Source: Actinomycetes bacterium
GTDB lineage: Bacteria; Actinomycetota; Actinomycetes; Actinomycetales; Cellulomonadaceae
NCBI GenBank assembly: GCA_023424135.1
Contig: JAFAEH010000140.1
Location: forward strand, 1-27,006
DNA length: 27,006 nt
Direction of reading: 5' to 3'
A program made the translations under genes and the position numbers. The stretch's first letter is position 1. Every line of letters begins with the position of its first letter. Positions 14,529 through 21,165 of this stretch are shown one piece after another. The notes beneath the pieces are model-generated. The model made no database searches and was not told the DNA's origin. It saw nothing but the letters and a program-made list of their open reading frames with translations.

Positions 14529-16297
14529 TGACCATGTCCCGACTGCTGCGCGTGCCGGCTGACGAGCGCGAGGACGGCGTGGCGATGATCGTCGTCCTCG
14601 GCGTCACGATGCTCCTCGCGGCGCTCGTCGTCGCCGGCATCGCTTACAGCACCGGTGCTGCGCGCCAGTCCCAGCGCGACTCCGGGTGGAGCGCGTCGCT
14701 GGCGGCCGCGTACGCCGGGGTCGAGGAGTACGAGAGCCGGCTGGCGAACGACCTCGGGTACTTCGCCTACGGCAACCCCGCCGCACCGTTCACGGTGGAG
14801 ACCGGGTCCGCCACCCGCGTGTCGTTGCCCACGGGAGCCTCGGCGAACCCGGCGTTCGGCATCGGCACGTCCGGCACGTGGGCCACGGTCGCGGGCAGCG
14901 GTGGCGCGGCGCAGTTCCGGTACGAGGTCGACAACTCGCAGTTCTACATCGACGGCACCCTGCGCATCCGCGCCACCGGCCGTGCCGGCGGTGACACCCG
15001 CTCCATCGTGGCGGACATCAAGCAGAAGGGGTTCATCGACTTCCTGTACTTCACGGACTACGAGGTCATGGACCCGCAGGCGCTGAACCCCACGAGCACG
15101 AAGGACTGCGCGATCCACTACTACGAGGGCTCGCGCTCGGGGTGCACGCTCATCTACTTCGGTGGTGCGGACACGATCAACGGGCCCCTGCACACCAACG
15201 ACGCGCTCCAGACGAACGGCGCTGCGACGTTCAACGGCAAGGTCACCACCGCCTACAAGGCGTCGTCGGGCGCGAACTACGTGAAGTCGTCCGGCACCAC
15301 ACCGTCGTTCCTCATCTCGACGGACCCGCAGAACATCGCGACCATCGGCATGCCGGCCACGAACTCCCAGCTCAAGAAGGAGACCCGCTCGGACCTGCCG
15401 CTCGAGGTGCCGAACCCCGGGTGCCTGTACACCGGTCCCACGAGCATCACGTTCCACAGCAACGGGACGATGACCGTGATCTCGCCGTGGACCAAGGAGA
15501 CGAACACGGCCGGGACCTCCGACGCCACCGGGACGCACCCCGCCAAGTGCGGGACACCGGGCAGCACCGGTCTGGCGAAGATGTCGGGCTCGACCTACGT
15601 CGGCGAGACGATCGACGTGCCCTCCAACCTCGTGGTGTACGTGCAGAACGTTCCGTCGGGCACGGGCAACGCCAACTACACCAGCGGCAGCAGGCCGCCG
15701 TACCCGACCTCCGGGGCCAGCACCTGCGCCACCAATGCCAACTCGATCGGCTACCCCAGGACGAGCGAGAGCGTGCCGTTCTCCGGTGCGTACGGCTGCC
15801 GCAACGGCGACGTCTTCGTCTCGGGGACGCTGAGCGGCAACGCGACGATCGCGTCGGAGAACTACATCTACGTCACGGGTGACATCCGCTACGACGACGA
15901 CGCCGAGGACATGCTCGGCCTCGTCGGCAACAACGCCGTATGGGTGTGGAACCCCGTCAACAGCTCGGGCACCCCGCTGCTGACGACCAAGAACCGGCGC
16001 ATCGACGCGGCGATCCTGTCGGTCGGGCACACGTTCCTCGTCCAGAACTACGACAAGGGGTCGAGCAACCGCGGGACCCTCACGGTCAACGGTGCGATCG
16101 CCCAGAAGTTCCGTGGACCGGTCGGTACCGGTTCGGGTGCGTCGATGAGTACGGGCTACGGCAAGGACTACAACTACGACGAGCGCTTCCGCTACACGGC
16201 GCCACCGAAGTTCCTCTCGCCCGTCACGACGACGTACGGTGTGAACGTGTGGGTCGAGGTGGAGCCGGGGTTCAACGCCGACGGGTCGGCGAGCTGA
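14528..16297 (+). CDS. PilX-like / DUF4900-type pilus assembly protein
   Basis: A 589-residue protein starting with a PilX-like N-terminus: a charged leader ending in G17, then VAMIVVLGVTMLLAALVVAG. The +5 position is valine (V22), not glutamate, as in tip-type subunits such as GspK. After the helix and AAYAGVEEYESRL comes a large exported part with DUF4900-like features: KGFIDFLYFTDYE, GPLHTNDAL, GDVFVSGTLSGNATI, a segment DMLGLVGNNAVWVW, and the terminal GAIAQKFRGPVGT and GYGKDYNYDERF stretches. This probably folds as a beta-solenoid. Six cysteines in this part could make three disulfides. The start shares a base with the previous stop. The role as tip subunit is inferred. Confidence 0.82.
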   Translation: MTMSRLLRVPADEREDGVAMIVVLGVTMLLAALVVAGIAYSTGAARQSQRDSGWSASLAAAYAGVEEYESRLANDLGYFAYGNPAAPFTVETGSATRVSLPTGASANPAFGIGTSGTWATVAGSGGAAQFRYEVDNSQFYIDGTLRIRATGRAGGDTRSIVADIKQKGFIDFLYFTDYEVMDPQALNPTSTKDCAIHYYEGSRSGCTLIYFGGADTINGPLHTNDALQTNGAATFNGKVTTAYKASSGANYVKSSGTTPSFLISTDPQNIATIGMPATNSQLKKETRSDLPLEVPNPGCLYTGPTSITFHSNGTMTVISPWTKETNTAGTSDATGTHPAKCGTPGSTGLAKMSGSTYVGETIDVPSNLVVYVQNVPSGTGNANYTSGSRPPYPTSGASTCATNANSIGYPRTSESVPFSGAYGCRNGDVFVSGTLSGNATIASENYIYVTGDIRYDDDAEDMLGLVGNNAVWVWNPVNSSGTPLLTTKNRRIDAAILSVGHTFLVQNYDKGSSNRGTLTVNGAIAQKFRGPVGTGSGASMSTGYGKDYNYDERFRYTAPPKFLSPVTTTYGVNVWVEVEPGFNADGSAS

Positions 16298-16300
16298 CGC

Positions 16301-17098
16301 GTGACGGCAGCTCTTCTCGTCCTGGCCGGTGTGCTCGGCCTGGCGATCGGGTCGTTCGGGAACGTCGTCATCTGGCGTGTCCCGCGTGGCGAGTCCGTCG
16401 TGCGACCGCCGAGCGCGTGCCCGTCCTGCGGGCACGCGATCCGGCCGCGTGACAACGTCCCGCTCGTCTCGTGGCTGCTGCTGCGCGGTCGGTGCCGCGA
16501 CTGCGGCGACGGTATCTCGGCGCGGTACCCGCTGGTCGAGCTCGCGACCGGTGCGCTGTTCGTCCTGGTCGCGGCGTGGCTGCTGCCGCAGGACGGCGGT
16601 CTGTGGCTCGTGCCCGCCCTGTGGTACTTCGTCGCGATCGCCGTCATGCTGACGATGATCGACATCGACACGAGGCGGCTGCCCGACCGAATCGTCCTGC
16701 CGTCGTACGTCGTGGTCGCGGTCCTGCTGGTCGTCGCGAGCGTCGGCACCGGTCGTTACGACGCCCTCCTGCGGGCTGCGGTCGGGATGGCGGCCCTGTG
16801 GCTCTTCTACTTCGCCCTGGTGATGATCTACCCCCGGGGCATGGGGTTCGGTGACGTCAAGCTCGCCGGGGTGCTCGGCCTCTACCTCGGCTGGTTCGGC
16901 TGGGGCGCGCTCGTGGTGGGTGCGTTCGCAGCGTTCCTCCTGGGTGGGATCTTCGCCGTCGGGCTGCTCGTCGCGCGGCGGGCGGGCCGCAAGTCCGCAG
17001 TCCCGTTCGGACCGTGGATGCTGCTCGGGGCCGCGGTCGGGGTCGTCGTCGGCGAGCAGATCTGGGACGGCTACCTGCGGCTCGCGCTCGGGACCTGA
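16301..17098 (+). CDS. pilD: Prepilin leader peptidase / N-methyltransferase (A24)
   Basis: An integral membrane aspartyl protease that removes prepilin leaders and methylates the new N-terminus. The 265-residue protein keeps both parts. The N-terminal methyltransferase-associated domain has paired cysteines C40/C43 (CPSC) and C65/C68 (CRDC). The A24 peptidase domain has the catalytic aspartates D121 in MIDIDTRRLPD and D185 in GFGDVKL, with about seven membrane helices. The GTG at 16301 lies 3 nt after the previous stop. All pilin-like products upstream carry a matching cleavage site or, for the PilX-like protein, a relaxed one. The full two-domain form argues against a methylase-less archaeal-type enzyme. 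Confidence 0.96.
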   Translation: MTAALLVLAGVLGLAIGSFGNVVIWRVPRGESVVRPPSACPSCGHAIRPRDNVPLVSWLLLRGRCRDCGDGISARYPLVELATGALFVLVAAWLLPQDGGLWLVPALWYFVAIAVMLTMIDIDTRRLPDRIVLPSYVVVAVLLVVASVGTGRYDALLRAAVGMAALWLFYFALVMIYPRGMGFGDVKLAGVLGLYLGWFGWGALVVGAFAAFLLGGIFAVGLLVARRAGRKSAVPFGPWMLLGAAVGVVVGEQIWDGYLRLALGT

Positions 17099-17110
17099 CC
17101 CTCCGCCGCG

Positions 17111-17137
17111 CTCAAGGCGCGCGCCGTGGCGACCGAT
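17111..17137 (+). promoter_or_regulatory. Candidate sigma-28-type promoter of pilMNO
   Basis: CTCAAG (17111-17116), 16 nt, then CCGAT (17133-17137), directly after the pilD stop. The preceding CCGCCGCG and the GACCGAT end match the pilT promoter. The expected start is near 17145, about 28 nt before the pilM GTG. Confidence 0.65.
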
Positions 17138-17171
17138 ACACCACGTGTCGTCGTCCGCGAAGGGAAGCCAC

Positions 17172-18227
17172 GTGGCCAAGAAGCGTGTGATCGGCCTGGA
17201 CATCGGGACCACCCATGTCCGGGCCGCAGAGGTGGAGCTCGGCAGCGGAGGTCCCGGTGGGGACCGGGCGCGCCTCGTGCGACTCGGTGTCGCACAGCTC
17301 CCGCCCGGCGCGGTGCGCGAGGGCGAGGTCGTCGAGCGCACGACCGTCGGCAGCACGATCAAGCGGTTGTGGGCCGAGAACAAGTTCGGCTCCAAGAACG
17401 TGGTCATCGGTGTCGGCAACCAGCGGGTCGTCGTCCGTGACCTCGACTTGCCGGCCATGCCCCTCGCGCAGGTGCGCTCGTCGCTGCCGTTCCAGGTGCA
17501 GAACCTCATCCCGGTGGCCGTCGACGACGCGATCCTCGACTACCTGCCGGTCGACGTCCGGTCCGGGGAGAGCGGCGACGTGATGCGCGGCCTGCTCGTC
17601 GCCGCGACCAAGGACACCGTCCTTGCGAACACCGCAGCGGTGGAGACGGCGGGTCTGCGCCCGGTGGTCGTCGACCTGAGCGCGTTCGCGCTCGCGCGGT
17701 CGATGGCGCGTGGCGAGACCCGTGACCACACGGTGGCGATCATCGACATCGGTGCGCGCGTCAGTACGGTCGCCGTCGTCGCGCACGGCGTGCCCCGCAT
17801 GGTCCGCATGCTGCCCTCGGGCGGGCAGGACGTCACGGAGACCGTCGCCGCGGCGCTGCAGATCCCGTTGGACCAGGCCGAGCAGGCCAAGCGCTCGATC
17901 GGTGTCGGCTTCGCGGCCCCGCCGGAGTACGAGCGTGCGGCCGAGCAGATCATGACCGTGGTGTCGGCGCTCGTCGAGGCCGTCCGCAACACGATGGTGT
18001 TCTACAACAGCACGCACCCCGGTGCCACGATCGAGCACCTGCTGCTCACCGGTGGCGGCTCGCAGCTGCCGGGTCTTGGGCAGTACCTCTCGACGGCGAC
18101 CCGCCTGCCGGCCAGCCCCGGGCAGCCGTTCGCGAGCCTGCAGGGCGCGCCGACGGCGGGCGCCAAGGCGGAGCAGCAGCACACCCTCGCGATCGCGCTG
18201 GGTCTCGCGATGGGAGTCGCCGCATGA
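17172..18227 (+). CDS. pilM: Type IV pilus assembly protein PilM (actin-like ATPase)
   Basis: A cytoplasmic actin-fold protein that binds the N-terminus of PilN and links the alignment complex to the motors. The 351-residue protein has the N-terminal phosphate-1 loop RVIGLDIGTTHVRAAEVE, a central phosphate-2 region (VAIIDIGARVSTVAVV), and the adenosine region LLLTGGGSQLPGL near the C-terminus. The length matches PilM. The GTG at 17172 has AAGGGAAG at 17160-17167. A longer frame from 16851 would run through pilD and is rejected. The stop overlaps the pilN start in ATGA. It is probably transcribed with pilN and pilO from the motif at 17111. Confidence 0.95.
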   Translation: MAKKRVIGLDIGTTHVRAAEVELGSGGPGGDRARLVRLGVAQLPPGAVREGEVVERTTVGSTIKRLWAENKFGSKNVVIGVGNQRVVVRDLDLPAMPLAQVRSSLPFQVQNLIPVAVDDAILDYLPVDVRSGESGDVMRGLLVAATKDTVLANTAAVETAGLRPVVVDLSAFALARSMARGETRDHTVAIIDIGARVSTVAVVAHGVPRMVRMLPSGGQDVTETVAAALQIPLDQAEQAKRSIGVGFAAPPEYERAAEQIMTVVSALVEAVRNTMVFYNSTHPGATIEHLLLTGGGSQLPGLGQYLSTATRLPASPGQPFASLQGAPTAGAKAEQQHTLAIALGLAMGVAA

Positions 18228-18922
18228 CCACCCTGCTGAACCGCCCCCTGACCTCGAAGCGGGACACCAAGGCCGCGGTCGCCCTGCCGAGCGTCATGCA
18301 GGTCAACCTGCTGCCGCAGCAGTACTCCGACCGCTACAAGCTCGGTGCGCTCAAGCGCCGGCTCGGGTTCGCGCTCGTCGCGGTGCTCGCCTTCGCGGTG
18401 GTCGGGTACGGCGTCGCCCTCACGAACCTCAACGCCGCTCAGGACCGGCAGGCGAAGGCCGAGGCGGAGAGCACGCGCCTGCTGCAGGCGCAGCAGCAGT
18501 ACTCCGAGGTGCCCGTCGTTCTCAGTGCGTTGGCGCGTGCGGAGGACGCACGCCTGCTGGGCATGTCCACGGAGATCCTGTGGGCGCCGTACCTCGGGGC
18601 GATCGGCACGGTGATGCCGGAAGGCGTGACACTGACGAACATCACGATGGACGGCGCCACGCCGATGCTCGCACCGGCGCCGCCCTCCAACCCGTTGCAG
18701 GCCGAGAGCGTCGCGACCGTGCGCTTCGAGGCGCGGAGCACGCAGATGATCGACACCCCTACGTGGATCGACGCCCTCAACGGCGTCCCCGGCTTCCACG
18801 ACGCGTGGGTGAGCACCGCGAGTGCGACGGATCGTGAAGGCACGACCGTCTATACGTTCTCGAGCACGGTCAAGGTGAGTGCGCTCGCCTACGCCCTGCG
18901 TTTCGTCGAGAAGGAGGACTGA
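18224..18922 (+). CDS. pilN: Type IV pilus assembly protein PilN
   Basis: A single-pass membrane protein of the alignment complex. Its cytoplasmic N-terminus holds the PilM-docking motif, here QVNLLPQQY with NLLP at residues 28-31. A membrane helix follows at about 47-67 (LGFALVAVLAFAVVGYGVAL), then a coiled-coil segment (about 68-95) and a small ferredoxin-like extracytoplasmic domain. The 232-residue length is in the family range. The N-terminal 25 residues before the motif are longer than in many PilN proteins. The ATG overlaps the pilM stop by 4 nt, and pilO follows after 1 nt. Confidence 0.93.
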   Translation: MTTLLNRPLTSKRDTKAAVALPSVMQVNLLPQQYSDRYKLGALKRRLGFALVAVLAFAVVGYGVALTNLNAAQDRQAKAEAESTRLLQAQQQYSEVPVVLSALARAEDARLLGMSTEILWAPYLGAIGTVMPEGVTLTNITMDGATPMLAPAPPSNPLQAESVATVRFEARSTQMIDTPTWIDALNGVPGFHDAWVSTASATDREGTTVYTFSSTVKVSALAYALRFVEKED

Positions 18923-18923
18923 G

Positions 18924-19697
18924 ATGTCGAGCAAGTCCACGACGTGGATCGGCGGCACGGTCGTGCTCTCCGTGCTGATCCTCGTCGCAGCGTGGTTCGT
19001 CGGCATCTCACCGACGCTCGCGTCGGCGGCGACCGCTGAGGCGGCCGCCGACCTGGCCGACACCCGGAACGTGCAGCTCCAGGCCGACCTCAAGCGGCTG
19101 GAGCAGCAGTTCGCCGAACTCGAGACGTCGAAGGCGGCGCTCGCCGAGCTGCAGCTGGAGATCCCGACGTCGGGCGAGCTCTCGTCCTACGTGCGCACGG
19201 TGCAGTCGGCCGCCGAGGCGGCGGGCGTCACGCTGATCAGCTTCTCGGCGGGTGAGCCGGAGGACGTCGTCCCGGCCGAGATCGAAGCTCCCGCCGCCAC
19301 GCAGGCGGATGCGGACGCCGAGTCGGAGGGTGCGGGCGAGGACTCGACGGCGGCGGACACGTCGGCTTCCCCGACCGGCTTCGCGCCGATCGAGGGCTTC
19401 GTCGGCATCGCCTACTCGATGGCCGTGGTGGGTGCTCCGGCCAACGTCTCCGCGTTCCTCGACGACGTGCAGACCGGGACCGAGCGGCTGTACCTGGTGA
19501 CCGCGTTCTCCGCGACCGGCCTGAACGCCGGAGAGCCGTCGAACGGTCGCCCGGCGACGAACGACGGTGACGTGGAGATGTCCGTCTCGGGCTACCTCTA
19601 CGCGCTCGCTCCGACGGCGAGTGCGACGACGCCCACCGAGGAGCCGACGCTGGCGCCGCTGCCGGGCGGCGGGCAGCCGCGCCTGGGCGGGAGCTGA
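18924..19697 (+). CDS. pilO: Type IV pilus assembly protein PilO
   Basis: The partner of PilN in the alignment complex. The 257-residue protein has a short cytoplasmic end, a membrane helix at about 5-25 (TWIGGTVVLSVLILVAAWFV), a coiled coil at about 33-75 (LQADLKRLEQQFAELE), and the PilO motif LPTSGEL-like IPTSGELSSYV. A split globular domain follows. An acidic Ala/Glu/Asp-rich insert of about 35 residues interrupts this domain near residues 115-150, and the C-terminus is a proline-rich tail. The ATG at 18924 has AAGGAGG at 18911-18917; a longer frame from 18879 lies inside pilN. A strong terminator follows at 19710. Confidence 0.9.
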   Translation: MSSKSTTWIGGTVVLSVLILVAAWFVGISPTLASAATAEAAADLADTRNVQLQADLKRLEQQFAELETSKAALAELQLEIPTSGELSSYVRTVQSAAEAAGVTLISFSAGEPEDVVPAEIEAPAATQADADAESEGAGEDSTAADTSASPTGFAPIEGFVGIAYSMAVVGAPANVSAFLDDVQTGTERLYLVTAFSATGLNAGEPSNGRPATNDGDVEMSVSGYLYALAPTASATTPTEEPTLAPLPGGGQPRLGGS

Positions 19698-19709
19698 CCC
19701 GACGCGCAG

Positions 19710-19761
19710 CGCACGACCGAAGGGCGTCGTCTCCCGTCCGGGAGGCGGCGCCCCTCGTGCG
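19710..19761 (+). terminator. Terminator of the pilus locus after pilO
   Basis: GGGCGTCGTCTCCC (19722-19735) pairs with GGGAGGCGGCGCCC (19740-19753) across a GTCC loop, giving 14 pairs including two G-U. An outer 7-bp clamp, CGCACGA (19710-19716) with TCGTGCG (19755-19761), extends it. The U-side changes that keep pairing in RNA but not in DNA suggest selection on the transcript. Confidence 0.85.
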
Positions 19762-19803
19762 TGTCGTGGGCGTGGCATGCCTCACCGTCCTCCCGGTGCC
19801 GCG

Positions 19804-19841
19804 ACCGTGCCCGCGCCGTGGACACGGCCCGGGGGCACGGT
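19804..19841 (+). promoter_or_regulatory. Nested inverted repeat in the aroC upstream region
   Basis: ACCGTGCCC (19804-19812) pairs with GGGCACGGT (19833-19841) and encloses a second hairpin, GCCGTG (19815-19820) with CACGGC (19823-19828). It ends 22 nt before the aroC ATG and could fold in the leader. No promoter element could be placed with confidence in this gap. Confidence 0.4.
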
Positions 19842-19863
19842 CCCCGCGTGAAAGGATCCCCCC

Positions 19864-21054
19864 ATGCTCCGTTGGCTGACCTCCGGCGAGTCGCACGGTC
19901 CTGCGCTCGTCGGCATCCTCGACGGTCTGCCCGCCGGTGTGCGGGTGCAGACCTCCGACGTCCAGGCCGCGCTCGCGCGGCGTCGTCTCGGCTACGGCCG
20001 GGGTGCGCGCATGAAGTTCGAGCAGGACGAGGTGCGTCTGCTCGGAGGGGTGCGGCACGGGCTGACGCAGGGCGGACCCGTCGCGGTCGAGGTCGCGAAC
20101 ACCGAGTGGCCCAAGTGGGTCGACGTGATGTCCGCGGACCCGGTGGAGGACCCGTCGGCGCTGGGGCGGGCGCGCAACGCGCCGCTGACGCGGCCCCGAC
20201 CCGGTCACGCCGACCTGGTGGGCATGCGCAAGTACGCGTTCGACGACGCCCGGCCGGTGCTCGAGCGGGCGAGCGCGCGTGAGACCGCGACCCGCGTCGC
20301 GCTGGGCACGGTCGCGGCGGCGTTCCTCGAGCAGGCGGCGGGGGTGCGGCTCGTGTCGCACGTCGTGTCGATCGGCCCCGTGGCCGTCCCCGACGACGCG
20401 CCCGCACCGACGCCGGACGACGTCGCGGCGCTCGACGCCGACCCCGTGCGGTGCTTCGACGCGGCGACGAGTGCGGCGATGGTCGCGGAGATCGACCAGT
20501 GCCACAAGGACGGGGACACGCTCGGCGGGGTGGTCGAGGTGCTCGTCCACGGGCTGCCGTCGGGTGTGGGCACGTACGTGCAGGCCGACCGGCGGCTCGA
20601 CGCACGCCTGGCCGCCGCGCTCATGGGCATCCAGGCGATCAAGGGCGTCGAGGTCGGTGACGGCTTCCGCACGGCTGCGCGGCGCGGGTCGCAGGCGCAC
20701 GACGAGATCTCGCGCGACGCGTCGGGACGGATCGTGCGGGCGACCAACCGTGCCGGCGGCATCGAGGGCGGCATGTCCAACGGGGAGATCCTGCGGGTGC
20801 GGGCCGCGATGAAGCCGATCTCGACGGTGCCGCGCGCGCTGGCGACGGTCGACACGGCCACCGGTGAGGCCGTGCGGGCGCACCACCAGCGCTCCGACGT
20901 GTGCGCGGTGCCGCCCGCGGCCGTCGTCGCCGAGGCGATGGTCGCGCTCGTCGTCGCGGACGCGCTGCTCGAGAAGACCGGCGGGGACAGCGTCGCCGAG
21001 GTCCGCCGCAACCTCGAGGCGTACGTCGCTGCCGTCCCCGAGCTGCTGACCTGA
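19864..21054 (+). CDS. aroC: Chorismate synthase
   Basis: Makes chorismate from EPSP using reduced FMN, the last step of the shikimate pathway. The 396-residue protein carries the three family signatures: GESHGPALVGILDGLPAG near the N-terminus, ERASARETATRVALG in the middle, and GGIEGGMSNGEILRVRAAMKP followed by RSDVCAVPPAAVVAEAM near the C-terminus. The ATG at 19864 has AAAGGA at 19851-19856. It is the first shikimate gene after the pilus locus and begins a probable aroC-(peroxidase)-aroK-aroB run. A large palindrome lies directly after its stop. Confidence 0.97.
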   Translation: MLRWLTSGESHGPALVGILDGLPAGVRVQTSDVQAALARRRLGYGRGARMKFEQDEVRLLGGVRHGLTQGGPVAVEVANTEWPKWVDVMSADPVEDPSALGRARNAPLTRPRPGHADLVGMRKYAFDDARPVLERASARETATRVALGTVAAAFLEQAAGVRLVSHVVSIGPVAVPDDAPAPTPDDVAALDADPVRCFDAATSAAMVAEIDQCHKDGDTLGGVVEVLVHGLPSGVGTYVQADRRLDARLAAALMGIQAIKGVEVGDGFRTAARRGSQAHDEISRDASGRIVRATNRAGGIEGGMSNGEILRVRAAMKPISTVPRALATVDTATGEAVRAHHQRSDVCAVPPAAVVAEAMVALVVADALLEKTGGDSVAEVRRNLEAYVAAVPELLT

Positions 21055-21059
21055 CCCCG

Positions 21060-21091
21060 CATCCGGGTGTGAACCAGGTCACACCCGGATG
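21060..21091 (+). promoter_or_regulatory. Perfect 13-bp palindrome containing a CRP-type site (TGTGA-N6-TCACA)
   Basis: CATCCGGGTGTGA (21060-21072) and TCACACCCGGATG (21079-21091) are exact inverted copies around ACCAGG. The centre, TGTGA (21068-21072) and TCACA (21079-21083) with 6 nt between, equals the CRP/GlxR-family consensus. TATCAG at 21092-21097, directly after it, could be a -10 element for the peroxidase, in which case the site would cover its -35 and favour repression. The repeat could instead, or also, be the aroC terminator. Confidence 0.65.
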
Positions 21092-21128
21092 TATCAGCCG
21101 GGCCGCTCCCGCGCCCCCTCCCCGTGGA

Positions 21129-21148
21129 GCCGCTGTGCCCGCAGCGGC
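21129..21148 (+). promoter_or_regulatory. 7-bp hairpin in the heme peroxidase leader
   Basis: GCCGCTG (21129-21135) pairs perfectly with CAGCGGC (21142-21148) around a 6-nt loop, ending 6 nt before the ribosome site. Its effect, if any, is unknown. Confidence 0.3.
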
Positions 21149-21165
21149 ACGCACGAGGGGGCATC

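Noticed and set aside
17141..17175. Inverted CCACGTG/CACGTGG pair that could hide the pilM start codon
   Set aside because: If transcription starts near 17145 as the promoter motif predicts, the left arm would be only partly in the transcript. A 7-bp stem with a 21-nt loop is also weak.
7130..19863. Recent mobile-island origin for the pilus locus
   Set aside because: There is no integrase, tRNA gene, insertion sequence or flanking direct repeat, and codon use matches the neighbours.
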